Source: Cohnella rhizosphaerae | GTDB taxonomy: Bacteria; Bacillota; Bacilli; Paenibacillales; Paenibacillaceae | NCBI RefSeq assembly: GCF_029525575.1 | Contig: NZ_JAPDIA010000007.1 | Coordinates: forward strand, 558,001-622,000 | Direction of reading: 5' to 3' | Length of the DNA stretch: 64,000 bases | Part shown: positions 19,244 through 28,332 of the stretch, piece by piece | Position numbering within the stretch: the stretch's first letter is position 1 | Layout of the letters: the number at the start of each line of letters is the position of its first letter | Translations under genes and position numbers: made by a program | Notes under the pieces: model-generated | Databases searched by the model: none | What the model was told of the DNA's origin: nothing | What the model saw: the letters and a program-made list of their open reading frames with translations, nothing else

Positions 19244-20794
19244 ATGTACAAGGTTTTGCTGGTAGACGACGAACGGCTCATACTGGACGGCATCTCCCGC
19301 ATCGTCGACTGGGCGTCGGCGGGGACAGCGCTCGCGGGCACGGCGCGCAACGGCGCGGAGGCGCTCGAGCGCATCGCGGAGCTCGCGCCGGATATCGTCA
19401 TCACGGACGTCAAGATGCCGGTCATGGACGGCCTGCAGCTGGTGGAGAAGGCGAGCGAAGCCTATCCGCGCATCCGGTTCGTCGTGCTGTCCGGCTTCGG
19501 CGAATTCGAATACGCGAGCCGCGCGATGCAGTTTGGCGTCAAGCATTACCTGCTCAAGCCGACCAACGAGCACAAGATCGTCGGCGCGCTCGCCGAGCTG
19601 ATCGCGGAGCTTGGACAAGAGGAACGGCGCGAGGCCTTTTTGCAGCAGATGAAGACGGAGATGGACGCCGTCATGCCGCATGTCAAGGAGCAGTTCCTGA
19701 AGGAATTCGTGACCAACAAGACGTTCGGCATTCGGGATTGGGAGCGGTACAGGCAGCTGTTCAAGCTCGACTACGATTACCGGGTGCGGCTGATCCTGTT
19801 CCAGCTGCAGGCGCCGTTCGAGTTCGAGCATCTGTTCGCGATCCGCAACATCGCGGACGACGTGCTCGCGCAGCCGCTGCTCAGCACGACGATCGGCGAT
19901 CACGTGCTGCTGGTCATCCGGGAGGACGAAGACGGCGAAAGCGAGGGGCTCCAGCGCAAGCTGGAGCGCATTCGCGACATTTTCCAAGACTACTACAAGC
20001 TGAAGGCGACGGTCGCGCTGAGCGAGCCGGATCATATCACCAACGCGCGCGGCCTTTACAAGGAGACGCTGTCCTGCCTGCAGTATGGCTTCTACGTCGA
20101 GGAAGGCAGCCTGATCACCCGGAGGGATACGCTGCTGCCGAGCCGGGACGACTCGTTCGCGTTCGACGAAGAGCGGCTGTGCATGGCCGTGCGATCGGGC
20201 CATCTCGAGGAAGCGGAGGCCGCGCTGGACGAATTTATCGGCGGCTTGAAGGAAGCCCATCTCGATATCGGCGTCGCCAAGTCGTACGTGCTCCAGCAGT
20301 TCGTCGCGCTGATCCGGCTGTGCGAGCCGGGTCGGATGGGCGACTACTATAGGCGGATCCCCGCGCTGGTCGAGCTGACGACGCTCCATGCGATTCAGAG
20401 CTTCCTGGAAGAGGCGGCCAAGGAGATCGCGAGGTGGAATTACGAGCAGAACGTGAACAAGCACGGCGCCATCGTGCGCAAGGTGATCGCGATCGTCGAG
20501 GCGCAGCTCGGCAATCCGGAGCTGTCGCTGAACCGGGTGGCGCAAGAGATGCTGTACATGAACGCAGACTATCTGGGCAAGCTTTTCAAAAAGGAAACGG
20601 GAGAGAAGTTTTCCGCCTTCGTCACCCAGTCGCGGATCAAGCAGGCGATGGCCGACATCGCGGCCGAGCCCGACGTGAAAATCTTCGAGCTCGCCGAGCG
20701 GCTGGGCTTCGGGGACAATCCGCAGTATTTTAGCCAGATTTTCAAAAAATACGCGGGCTGCACGCCTTCGGAATATATCAGGAGCCTTGGGTGA
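19244..20794 (+). CDS. YesN-type response regulator, receiver plus AraC DNA-binding domain
   Basis: A 516-residue protein, intact. Residues 1-120 are a receiver (YKVLLVDDERLILDGI; phosphoacceptor in DIVITDVKMPVMDG; conserved Lys in YLLKPTN). A middle region of 280 residues has no clear assignment. The C-terminal 100 residues are an AraC helix-turn-helix pair (LSLNRVAQEMLYMNADYLGKLFK; LAERLGFGDNPQYFSQIFKKY). It follows its kinase and precedes the CUT1 transporter across a 650-bp intergenic region full of palindromic repeats, so it is the likely activator of that transporter. Confidence 0.93.
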   Translation: MYKVLLVDDERLILDGISRIVDWASAGTALAGTARNGAEALERIAELAPDIVITDVKMPVMDGLQLVEKASEAYPRIRFVVLSGFGEFEYASRAMQFGVKHYLLKPTNEHKIVGALAELIAELGQEERREAFLQQMKTEMDAVMPHVKEQFLKEFVTNKTFGIRDWERYRQLFKLDYDYRVRLILFQLQAPFEFEHLFAIRNIADDVLAQPLLSTTIGDHVLLVIREDEDGESEGLQRKLERIRDIFQDYYKLKATVALSEPDHITNARGLYKETLSCLQYGFYVEEGSLITRRDTLLPSRDDSFAFDEERLCMAVRSGHLEEAEAALDEFIGGLKEAHLDIGVAKSYVLQQFVALIRLCEPGRMGDYYRRIPALVELTTLHAIQSFLEEAAKEIARWNYEQNVNKHGAIVRKVIAIVEAQLGNPELSLNRVAQEMLYMNADYLGKLFKKETGEKFSAFVTQSRIKQAMADIAAEPDVKIFELAERLGFGDNPQYFSQIFKKYAGCTPSEYIRSLG

Positions 20795-20831
20795 GGAGGC
20801 ATGCTTGGGCTAGTCGTCCGCTGCGGTGGTC

Positions 20832-21289
20832 ACATGCACATGGATTGTGTATGGTTGAGCGCACGATTCGCGACGAAGGCTGCCAGCGGGGGTAATCATG
20901 CACAAGAAATGTGCATGATTACGCCTCGCGGTGATGCGGAGGTAGCCGGCATCGCGATCATGCACAAAAATTGTGCATGATTGAGCCGCGCGGTGGCGCG
21001 GAGGTAGCCGGCATCGCGATCATGCACAAAAATTGTGCATGATTGAGTCCCACGGTGACGCGGAAGTGGCCGGCAATAAGATCATGCACAAAAATTGTGC
21101 ATGATTGAGCCGCGCGGTGACGCGGAGGTAGCCGGCATCGCGATCATGCACAAAAATTGTGCATGATTGAGCCCCACGGTGACGCGGAAGTGGCCGGCAA
21201 TAAGATCATGCACAAGAAATGTGCATGATGGAGCCTCGCGGTGGCGTGGAGATGGCCGGCATCGCGATCATGCACAAAAATTGTGCATG
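20832..21289. repeat. Tandem array of palindromes with exact 62-bp period (array B)
   Basis: Seven copies of a 25-bp palindrome with arms ATCATGCACAA / TTGTGCATGAT start at 20895, 20957, 21019, 21081, 21143, 21205 and 21267: the offset is 62 bp every time. A degenerate eighth copy lies at 20832. Two copies (20895, 21205) have AGAAA in place of AAAAA at the centre but keep the outer ten-base arms. The spacers are of two types, one ending GTAGCCGGCATCGCG and one ending GTGGCCGGCAATAAG, arranged A-A-B-A-B-A'. The whole 20795-21451 stretch is otherwise without a gene. It separates the YesN-type regulator from the solute-binding protein gene. Confidence 0.95.
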
Positions 21290-21311
21290 GCAGTGCCCGC
21301 GAGCCGCGTCG

Positions 21312-21325
21312 TTAAAGCGCTTTCC
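21312..21325 (+). promoter_or_regulatory. Candidate cre (CcpA) site upstream of the sugar-binding protein gene
   Basis: TTAAAGCGCTTTCC matches 12 of 14 positions of the cre consensus and is a near-perfect palindrome (AAAGCGCTTT). It lies about 125 bp before the start of the solute-binding gene. The T-rich stretch 21334-21362 follows. A clear sigma-A promoter was not identified. Confidence 0.4.
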
Positions 21326-21451
21326 GAAACTCTGTTTTTTATACAAACACCTCTGTTTTTTTGAGTTAAAATCCTCCCGCATAAACGCAATAATAGTAAA
21401 TGTAAGCACTATCAATGACGGACTTCATCGATCCTGGGGGAGGAACGAAAT

Positions 21452-22805
21452 ATGAAAAAATTAACGACGACGCTGGTGGCCGCGAGCTTGATGATCGGCC
21501 TTGCCGCCTGCGGCTCCGGGAACAACGAAGGCAACGCGGGCAACGCCAACGCCGCCGCATCCGGCAGCACCGGAAGCAGCGCGAGCGCGACGGCCAAGAG
21601 CGGCGACAAGCCGGTCACGGTGCGCGTAGCCTGGTGGGGCGGACAATCGCGCCACGACTACACGCTCAAGGTGATCGACATGTACGAAAAGCTGCATCCG
21701 AACGTGACGATCGAGCCGGAGTACGCGGCGTTCGACGATTATTGGAAGAAGCTCGCCCCGCAAGCGGCAAGCCAATCAACTGCCCGACGTCATCCAGATG
21801 GATATCTCCTACCTCAATCAGTACGCGGGTCGCAACCAACTGGCCGATCTGACGTCTTACACCGAGAGCGGCAAGCTCGACGTGAGCGCCGTGGCCGAGA
21901 CGACGCTCGCAGGAGGCAAGATCGACGGCAAGCTGTACGCGATGAACGCGGGTTCCAACGCGCTCACGATGATGGTCGATCCGGCGATGCTGAAGTCGCT
22001 CGGCATCGAGGAGCCGGCGGCGGACAAGGGCTGGACTTGGGATGAGTTCGCCGCGCTGGGCGACAAGGCCAAAGCGCAGGGCAAGCTGCTGTTCAGCGAC
22101 CTGCGCCACGACGTCTTCTTCCCGTTTTATTTGCGCGGCCAAGGCAAGCTGATGTACGCTGCGGACGGCACGAAGCTCGGCTATGACGACGACCAGCTCT
22201 TTATCGACTACTACAAAAAATATCAGGAATGGTACGACAAAGGCTACACGCTGTCGCTCGACAAGCTGTCGCAGAGCAAGGGCACGCCCGAGGAGGATCT
22301 CGTGGCGCTTGGCACGGCGTTGTCGTCAAACCAATGGTCCAACCAGTTCATCGGCCTTTCCGCCGCGGCGAAGCGGGATCTCGACCTGCTGCCGATTCCG
22401 GGCTGGGATACGAACAAGGCGCTTTTCCTGAAGCCCAGCATGTACTTCACGGTAGCCAACTCCTCCAAGGTGAAGGACGCGGCCATCGACTTCATCAACT
22501 ACTTTATCAACGACGTCGAAGCGAACAAGGTCATCCTCGGCGAACGCGGCGTGCCGGTGTCGTCCAAGGTGCAGGAAGCGATCCGTCCGAATCTGACGCC
22601 GGAGCAGACCAAAGTATTCGACTACGTCGCCTGGGCGGAGAAGAACAGCAGCGAGATGAATCCGCCGAACCCCGTCGGCGCCGTGGAGGTCGACGCGCTT
22701 CTCAAGGCCGAGGTCGAGAAGATTTTGTACAAGCAAGTGACGGTCGAAAAAGGCGCCGCGGAGTTCCGCGAGAAGGCCAACGCCATCCTGGCGAAAAACA
22801 AGTAA
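21452..22805 (+). CDS. Sugar ABC transporter solute-binding lipoprotein (CUT1; one apparent frameshift)
   Basis: About 450 residues. The N-terminal signal MKKLTTTLVAASLMIGLAACG carries a lipobox (LAAC), so the mature protein is lipid-anchored outside the membrane. A low-complexity Ser/Ala/Gly linker follows, then an extracellular binding domain of family 1 (VRVAWWGGQSRHDYTLKVID). One extra C at 21772-21773 breaks the frame between PQAAS and NQLPDVIQMD. GGGGAGG precedes the ATG. It is the first gene of a transporter operon with two permeases and a GH105 hydrolase; no ATPase gene is present, so a shared MsmX-type ATPase is probable. By context it binds rhamnogalacturonan or unsaturated uronide oligosaccharides. 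Confidence 0.92.
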
Positions 22806-22838
22806 CGTAATAACGCCCGGTCATCGGGCGGTAAGCAG

Positions 22839-22878
22839 TCGGCCCGCGCGCGAGAAGTATGCGCCGGGCCGATTTTTA
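22839..22878 (+). terminator. Rho-independent terminator between binding protein and permeases
   Basis: TCGGCCCG (22839-22846) pairs with CGGGCCGA (22865-22872) and is followed by TTTTT. A smaller hairpin CGCCCG/CGGGCG lies at 22814-22830. Partial termination here would give more binding protein than permease. Confidence 0.8.
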
Positions 22879-22910
22879 TGCAACGCGTTCATGCGTGGCG
22901 GTCGAATCGT

Positions 22911-22994
22911 CCGAAGTATGCACGTAGATCAACAGTTCGCGGATGAACCGACCGCCGACAGCCGAAGTATGCACGCAGATCGACAGTTTGCGGA
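22911..22994. repeat. Two 33-bp direct repeats, 51 bp apart (array C)
   Basis: Copies at 22911-22943 and 22962-22994 share CCGAAGTATGCACG, AGATC, ACAGTT and GCGGA. The offset is exactly 51 bp. A partial match (GAAGTATGCG) sits in the loop of the preceding terminator at about 22854. Confidence 0.8.
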
Positions 22995-23086
22995 CAATCC
23001 AGCTTCCGGCGCCCTCGTTCCCCTCCGAACGCCTGTTTTTTGAACAAAGACAACGGTTTTTTGCCTTCTGGTTTTGGCCCCGAAAT

Positions 23087-23117
23087 TTATAATAAGAGGA
23101 TAAGGTATACGCTTACA
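23087..23117 (+). promoter_or_regulatory. Candidate internal promoter -10 and cre-like site before the first permease gene
   Basis: TATAAT is present at about 23087-23092 with a weak -35. GGTATACGCTTACA (23104-23117) matches the cre consensus at 12 of 14 positions just downstream of it. Together with the terminator at 22839 this suggests that the permeases can be transcribed separately under catabolite control. Confidence 0.4.
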
Positions 23118-23150
23118 TTCGCGTGCGCGACCAAGATTGGAGTGATCGAG

Positions 23151-24053
23151 ATGACGAAGTTCCGTGAAAACAACCATTTGGTCGGATACTTGTTCACCGC
23201 GCCTTTTATTATCGGCTTCCTGATCTTCACGATGTTCCCGATGCTGGCATCGCTGTATTATTCGTTCACCGACTACAACCTGTTCGAAGCGCCGAACTGG
23301 GTGGGATTCGACAACTATAAGACGATGTTCACCGGCGACGACCAATATTGGAAGTCCGTGCAGGTCACCTTCACGTACGTGGTCGCGAGCGTGCCGCTGC
23401 GGCTGGCGTTCGCGCTGGCGGTGGCGATGCTGCTGAACAAGGCGATCGGCGGCATCGGCCTGTACCGCTCCGCCTATTACCTGCCCTCGCTCATCGGCGG
23501 CAGCGTCGCCGTATCGATCATGTGGACGCAGGTGTTCGGCGACAAAGGGCTGCTCAACTCCTTCCTGAACCTGTTCGGCGCCCATGCGACGACGTCCTGG
23601 ATCGGCTCTCCGGGCACCGCCATCTGGACGCTGGTCGCCCTCTCGGTCTGGCAGTTCGGCTCCTCGATGCTCATCTTCCTGGCCGGCCTCAAGAGCATCC
23701 CCGCTTCGCTGCACGAGGCCGCGAACGTGGACGGCGCAGGCGCCGTGCGCCGCTTCTTCAAGATTACGCTGCCGATGCTGAGCCCGATCATCCTGTTCAA
23801 CCTGATCATGCAAACGATCTCGGCGTTCATGACCTTCACCCCGGCTTACGTCATCTCCCGCGGCGAAGGCGGCCCGCTCGACAGTACCCTGCTCTACTCG
23901 CTGTACCTGTACAAACGCGCTTTTCAATTTACCCAAATGGGTTACGCTTCGGCCATGGCCTGGGTCATGCTGCTGACGGTCGGCATCATCGCGCTGATTC
24001 TGTTCCAGACGTCCAAGTACTGGGTCCACTACGAGTCGAAGGGAGAGAGCTGA
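23151..24053 (+). CDS. Sugar ABC transporter permease 1 (CUT1, UgpA/YteP-like)
   Basis: A 300-residue inner-membrane protein with six predicted segments (for example LVGYLFTAPFIIGFLIF and MAWVMLLTVGIIALILF). The permease EAA loop is EAANVDGAGAVRRFFKITLP, which docks the ATPase. ATG 23151 has GGAGTGATCGAG upstream; an in-frame ATG at 23040 adds an N-terminus without membrane character and is not preferred. It overlaps closely with the second permease (one base between stop and start). Partner of the binding protein at 21452. Confidence 0.94.
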   Translation: MTKFRENNHLVGYLFTAPFIIGFLIFTMFPMLASLYYSFTDYNLFEAPNWVGFDNYKTMFTGDDQYWKSVQVTFTYVVASVPLRLAFALAVAMLLNKAIGGIGLYRSAYYLPSLIGGSVAVSIMWTQVFGDKGLLNSFLNLFGAHATTSWIGSPGTAIWTLVALSVWQFGSSMLIFLAGLKSIPASLHEAANVDGAGAVRRFFKITLPMLSPIILFNLIMQTISAFMTFTPAYVISRGEGGPLDSTLLYSLYLYKRAFQFTQMGYASAMAWVMLLTVGIIALILFQTSKYWVHYESKGES

Positions 24054-24054
24054 G

Positions 24055-24952
24055 ATGGCGATGCCGGCAAAAGCAATGCTGACGACTAATCCCTCGCAAA
24101 CGAGACTTAAGGCAAATCCGGCCAAACGCTGGAAGCCGATCGTATTCCACCTGATCGTCGGTCTCCTCGCGCTCGTTATGATCTACCCGATTTTGTGGAT
24201 GATCTCCAGTTCCCTGAAGCCGAACGGTGAGATTTTCTCGCAGGCGTACAATCTGATCCCGAGCCGGATCGCCTGGGAGAACTATCGCAGCGGCTGGGCC
24301 GGATTTGCGGGCAATACGTTCACCACCTTTTTTTAAAAACTCGCTCTTCATCGTCGTGATCTCGACGATCGGCGCGGTCGCTTCGTCGGCCGTCGTCGCT
24401 TACGGCTTCGCGCGCATCCCGTTCGCCGGCAAGGGCTTCTGGTTCGCCTGCATGATGATGACGATGATGCTGCCGCACGACGTGACGATGATTCCGCAGT
24501 ACGTCATGTTCTCCAAGATCGGCTGGCTGTCCTCGTTCAAACCGGTCATCGTGCCGCAGTTTTTCGCCGTACCGTTCTTCGTATTCCTCATCATGCAGTT
24601 CATCCGCACGATCCCGCACGATCTCGACGAGGCCGCCAAGATGGACGGCTGCAGCAAGTACGGCATCTTTTTCCGCATCGTCCTGCCGCTGATCGTGCCG
24701 TCGATCGTCACCGCCGCGATTTTCTCCTTCTACTGGAGATGGGACGACTTCATCAACCCGCTGCTGTACCTGAACAATCCGAAGCTGTACCCGGTCTCGC
24801 TGGCGCTCAAAATGTTCCTGGACGGCGATTCGGTCAACAACTGGGGCGGCATGTTCGCGATGGCCACGCTGTCGCTCGTCCCGATTTTTCTCATCTTCTT
24901 CGTCTTCCAGCGCTATATCGTGGAAGGCATCAGCACCAGCGGTCTCAAATAA
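24055..24952 (+). CDS. Sugar ABC transporter permease 2 (CUT1, UgpE-like; one apparent frameshift)
   Basis: About 298 residues after removal of one T from T7 (24328-24334), which restores FTTFFKNSLFIVVISTIG. Membrane segments include IVFHLIVGLLALVMIYPILW and MATLSLVPIFLIFFVF. The EAA loop is DEAAKMDGCSKYGIFFRIVLP, typical of the second CUT1 permease. It forms the membrane channel with the preceding permease. The GH105 gene begins 29 bp after its stop, so the hydrolase is likely in the same transcript. Confidence 0.93.
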
Positions 24953-24980
24953 TGATTAACGCACAGGGGGGGCAACGGAC

Positions 24981-26009
24981 ATGCCGGCATTGCAATTCGA
25001 CGAGTCGGAAGTGCGCGCGGCCATCGATAGAGTGGTCGACCGCACGTTTCGCATGGACTTCAACTGGGACTGGCCGGCGGGCGTCGCTTTCTACGGCGTA
25101 TGCGAAGCTTACGAGGCGACAGGAAACAAGGCGTATCTGGAAAAGTTAAAGGCGTGGGTCGACGAACAGTTGGAGGACGGCATTCCCAAGCTGACGGTCA
25201 ACGCGGTTTCGGTGGGGCACTCGCTGCTGACGCTGCACAAAGCGACCGGCGAGCAGTTGTACTTGGACAAGGCGACGGAGATGGCGGAGTTCCTGACGCA
25301 CGAAGCGGTGCGGTTCGGTGACGGCATCTTCCAGCATACGGTCAACTCGCATACGTACGACTTCCCGGAGCAGGCCTGGGTGGACACGATGTTCATGGCG
25401 GGCTACTTCCTGCTTCGCGTCGGTCATTTGCTCGGCCGGCAGGACTACGTCATGGACGGCATCCGCCAATATCACGGCCACGAGAACTGCCTGCAGGATC
25501 CGAAGACGAACCTGTATTACCACGGCTGGGACAACGTTGGCGGCTCGCACATGTCCGGCGTATTCTGGGCGCGGGGAAATGCGTGGGCAGCGCTGACGAT
25601 GGCGCGCGCGCTCGAGCTCGTCGACGTGCACCATGCGTCGTTCATGATCATCGAGGGCTCGCTGCGGGACCAGCTGAGCGCGCTCGTGCGGCTGCAGGAC
25701 GAGGAGACAGGACTGTGGCACACCGTGCTGGACGATCCGACGTCGTACTTCGAGACGTCGGGCTCGGCAGGCATCGCCGCGGCGCTGCTGTCGCGCGGGC
25801 GTCTGTACAACAAGTACGTAAACCGTTCCGTGCGCGGCATTCTGGACCGGATCACCGAGGACGGCATGGTCTCGGGCGTATCGGCCGGCACGGCCGTCAT
25901 GCGCGATGTCCAGGGCTACAAGGACACGTCGGAGAAGCGCATTCAGGGCTGGGGCCAGGGGCTCGCGCTGGTGTTTCTGTCGTCGCTGCTGGCGCGGCAG
26001 GAGTGGTAG
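24981..26009 (+). CDS. GH105 unsaturated rhamnogalacturonyl/glucuronyl hydrolase (YteR/YesR family)
   Basis: A 342-residue protein with no signal peptide. The (alpha/alpha)6 barrel family motifs are visible: WVDTMFMAGYFLLRVG, where the Asp of W-x-D is the proposed catalytic acid of GH105; HGWDNVG; WARGNAWAALTMARALE; and ETSGSAGIAAALL. GH105 enzymes act in the cytoplasm on unsaturated uronyl-rhamnose or related disaccharides produced by pectate or rhamnogalacturonan lyases, giving a keto-uronate and the neutral sugar. Its place behind the transporter says the imported oligosaccharide ends in an unsaturated uronate. Exact linkage specificity cannot be read. Confidence 0.92.
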   Translation: MPALQFDESEVRAAIDRVVDRTFRMDFNWDWPAGVAFYGVCEAYEATGNKAYLEKLKAWVDEQLEDGIPKLTVNAVSVGHSLLTLHKATGEQLYLDKATEMAEFLTHEAVRFGDGIFQHTVNSHTYDFPEQAWVDTMFMAGYFLLRVGHLLGRQDYVMDGIRQYHGHENCLQDPKTNLYYHGWDNVGGSHMSGVFWARGNAWAALTMARALELVDVHHASFMIIEGSLRDQLSALVRLQDEETGLWHTVLDDPTSYFETSGSAGIAAALLSRGRLYNKYVNRSVRGILDRITEDGMVSGVSAGTAVMRDVQGYKDTSEKRIQGWGQGLALVFLSSLLARQEW

Positions 26010-26090
26010 GCGGGCGTTGACATGTCAGAGCGGAGACAGTCTGCTGACGAGGGGATTAACCGCCGCGGTGGTCAGGACTGCATGAAAAGC

Positions 26091-26275
26091 TGCACATCTG
26101 CAGGTAAATTCCGGGTGCGGCGATAAATTGCTCGAGATAAATGCAAATATGCAGGCATTTAAACAGGATTGTCTTAAAAATCCGGCTCACCGCCGGAAAG
26201 CCTGTATATATGCAGGTATTGGCGCAGCCACGGATGCTGGCCGATAAAAAGATGCATATCTGCAGGAATATCGCT
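26091..26275. repeat. Four AT-rich TGCAGG repeats spaced 51, 61 and 50 bp (array D)
   Basis: The motif with consensus TGCATATMTGCAGGTAWT occurs with its TGCAGG core at 26099, 26150, 26211 and 26261. The gene-free stretch 26010-26373 between the convergent GH105 and MFS genes holds little else. The spacings are close to 5, 6 and 5 helical turns. The cores are clearly more AT-rich than the surroundings. Confidence 0.8.
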
Positions 26276-26373
26276 CGAGTCGCGTCAAGGTAAGAGGCCT
26301 TTGCGGCACGCAACTTCCGGAAAATCCGGCATGCGGGCTGCAAAGGCCTTTGGTTGTGCCATGGCAGGCGCCC

Positions 26374-27693
26374 TCAGGCCGCCGCTCCGCGCACGGCCGC
26401 GCGCTGCTTCGCGATGCGAAGCGCCATGAGCGCCGCGACCAGGCAGACGAAGCCTGCCGCGAAAAACGGCACCTGGTAGCTGCCGAGCCACTCGCGGACG
26501 GTGCCGGCCGCATAGGCGGCCACCGAGGCGCCGAGCTGGTGGGTGACGACGACCCAGCCGAAGATCATGCCGGCCCGCTCTTTGCCGAAAGCGTCCTGCG
26601 ACAGCTTGACGGTCGGCGGCACGGTCGCGATCCAGTCGAGCCCGTAAAACACCGTGAACAGCGTGAGCTGCGGCTGGCCCGCGCCGAGGGCGTAGGGCAG
26701 GAAGAGCAATGAAAGGCCGCGCAGCCCGTAATACCAGAACAGCAGCTTGCGGCTGTCGAAGCGGTCGGACAGCCAGCCGGACAGCGTCGTGCCGACGAGG
26801 TCGAACATGCCCATCAGGGCGAGCATGCCCGCGGCCGTCACCTCGGGGATGCCGAAGTCGCCGCAAGCGGGGATGAGATGCGCGCCGATCAGACCGTTCG
26901 TCGAGAATCCGCAGAAGAAAAACGTACCGCTCAGCAGCCAGAACGTCTTCGTGCGCGCGCCCTCCCGCAAGGCCGCGAGCGGCGCGAGGAACAGATTGCC
27001 GCGGAACGGCGCCGGCTTCGCGACTCGCGTCTCCCCGTAAGGCGCCGACCCTACGTCGTAGGGGTGGTTGCGCATCCAGATCGCGACGGCGACGAGCGCG
27101 ACGAGCGTCGCGCCGACGGCCGCGTAGACGGCGTAGCGCCAGCCGGCCTCCTCCGTGATGCGGGCGAGCACCGGCAGAAACAGCAGCTGGCCGGTCGCCG
27201 CGCTGGCCGTCAGGATGCCGACGACGAGCCCGCGGCGATGCGCGAACCATTGGCCCGCGACCGTAACGCCCAGCACGTTGGCCATCATGCCGGTGGCGAG
27301 CCCCGACACGACGCCCCACAGCAGCTCGAACTGCCACAGCGCCGTCATGTACGGCGTGGACAGCAGGCCGGCGGCGAGCACGGCGAGCGAGACCGCGGTC
27401 ATGCGGCGAATGCCGAATCGCAGCAGCAGCGCCGCCGAGAACGGCCCCGTCAGGCCGTACAGCAAGATGCCAACGGAGATGACGCTCGAGATGCCGCTGC
27501 GGCTCCAGCCGTATTCCCGTTCGAAGGGCAGCATAAAAATGCTGGGCATCGAGCGCACGCCGGCGGACACGAGCAGCGTAACGAAGGTGACGGCCAGCAC
27601 GGTCCAGCCGTAATGGAATCTCCGGCGTCGTCCGGAAGCTGTGCTTGCAGCGGCGTCTTTCAAATGATCTTCGCCCGTCTGACCGCTCGTCAT
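26374..27693 (-). CDS. MFS transporter (oxalate/formate-antiporter-like)
   Basis: A 439-residue protein with about twelve membrane segments (from WTVLAVTFVTLLVSAGV to VPFFAAGFVCLVAALMAL). The loop between segments 2 and 3 carries a degenerate MFS A-motif (LLLRFGIRRMTAVSL) and the centre has WLSDRFDSRKLLFWYYG. The general sequence (FMLPFEREYGWSRSGISSV) resembles the monocarboxylate/oxalate-formate branch. The start at 27693 has GATGGGGA seven bases upstream; longer starts overlap the marR gene. It lies 22 bp after the MarR gene, which probably represses both. The substrate is unknown. Confidence 0.9.
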   Translation of the reverse strand: MTSGQTGEDHLKDAAASTASGRRRRFHYGWTVLAVTFVTLLVSAGVRSMPSIFMLPFEREYGWSRSGISSVISVGILLYGLTGPFSAALLLRFGIRRMTAVSLAVLAAGLLSTPYMTALWQFELLWGVVSGLATGMMANVLGVTVAGQWFAHRRGLVVGILTASAATGQLLFLPVLARITEEAGWRYAVYAAVGATLVALVAVAIWMRNHPYDVGSAPYGETRVAKPAPFRGNLFLAPLAALREGARTKTFWLLSGTFFFCGFSTNGLIGAHLIPACGDFGIPEVTAAGMLALMGMFDLVGTTLSGWLSDRFDSRKLLFWYYGLRGLSLLFLPYALGAGQPQLTLFTVFYGLDWIATVPPTVKLSQDAFGKERAGMIFGWVVVTHQLGASVAAYAAGTVREWLGSYQVPFFAAGFVCLVAALMALRIAKQRAAVRGAAA

Positions 27694-27715
27694 GCCATAT
27701 TCCCCATCTTTCCTG

Positions 27716-28180
27716 TCAGGCGTCGATTGCATCGGCGGCCGCTCCTTTCTCCAGCCGGGTGCCGGCCGCCAGAATGCCGTCGGACAGCGCATCGGCGGCC
27801 GCGTCGCCCAGAATCGCTTTGTACCGGGCCTTCAATCGCCCCGAAGCGAGCCGGATCTCGCCTTCCAGCGACTGCCCCTTGGGCGTCGGATAGAGCATCA
27901 CCGTCTTGCCCTGCACGCTGCGTCGGACGAGCTGCTTGACTTCGAGCTTGTCGACGAACCGCGTCAGCGTGGACGGCGCGATGCTCAGCTTTTCCGCCAG
28001 CTCCTTCTGCGTGATGCCGGGCCGGCCGTTGACGATGCGGATCGCGTAGCCGTACATCGGCGTTAGGCCGGTCGGCGCGAACTCCTCCTCTGCGATCCGC
28101 GTGATCGCCCGGCCGAGCCGGTTCGCGGTGAAAAACAGACAGCTCTGCAAAAAGCCTTCGTCAGGCATGATATCCGTCAT
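27716..28180 (-). CDS. MarR-family transcriptional regulator
   Basis: A 154-residue winged-helix protein. The DNA-binding region is ITQKELAEKLSIAPSTLTRFVDKLEVKQLVRRS with the wing in VQGKTVMLYPTPKGQ. It is first in an operon with the MFS gene. A palindrome suited to autorepression lies directly before its start. The effector is not known; MarR proteins of this sort usually respond to small aromatic compounds or oxidants. Confidence 0.92.
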   Translation of the reverse strand: MTDIMPDEGFLQSCLFFTANRLGRAITRIAEEEFAPTGLTPMYGYAIRIVNGRPGITQKELAEKLSIAPSTLTRFVDKLEVKQLVRRSVQGKTVMLYPTPKGQSLEGEIRLASGRLKARYKAILGDAAADALSDGILAAGTRLEKGAAADAIDA

Positions 28181-28198
28181 CGGTTAGCCCACCATTCA

Positions 28199-28215
28199 TT
28201 TGTATGTACAACAAA
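28199..28215 (-). promoter_or_regulatory. Candidate MarR operator
   Basis: TTTGTATGTACAACAAA is an imperfect inverted repeat (TTGT-aTGTACAa-CAA) about 20 bp upstream of the MarR start, a usual position for MarR autorepression. Confidence 0.5.
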
Positions 28216-28306
28216 AATAAACCACATCGGTCCGTTTGTCAACGGTCGGATCGTCGAACGTCGGATGCGGCGACGTCCGCTTGAACGGGGAAACGAATAT
28301 CGGGCT

Positions 28307-28316
28307 ATGCTATAAT
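28307..28316 (+). promoter_or_regulatory. Extended -10 promoter pointing toward greA
   Basis: ATGCTATAAT includes the TGn extension before a perfect TATAAT. No good -35 is seen. Transcription from here would run antisense through the small gene at 28333-28479 and then into greA about 300 bp away. Confidence 0.5.
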
Positions 28317-28332
28317 GAGTTGTTCGACCGAA

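Noticed and set aside
20832..21289. CRISPR array
   Set aside because: The repeats are palindromes with two recurring spacer types, not unique spacers, and no cas genes are present.
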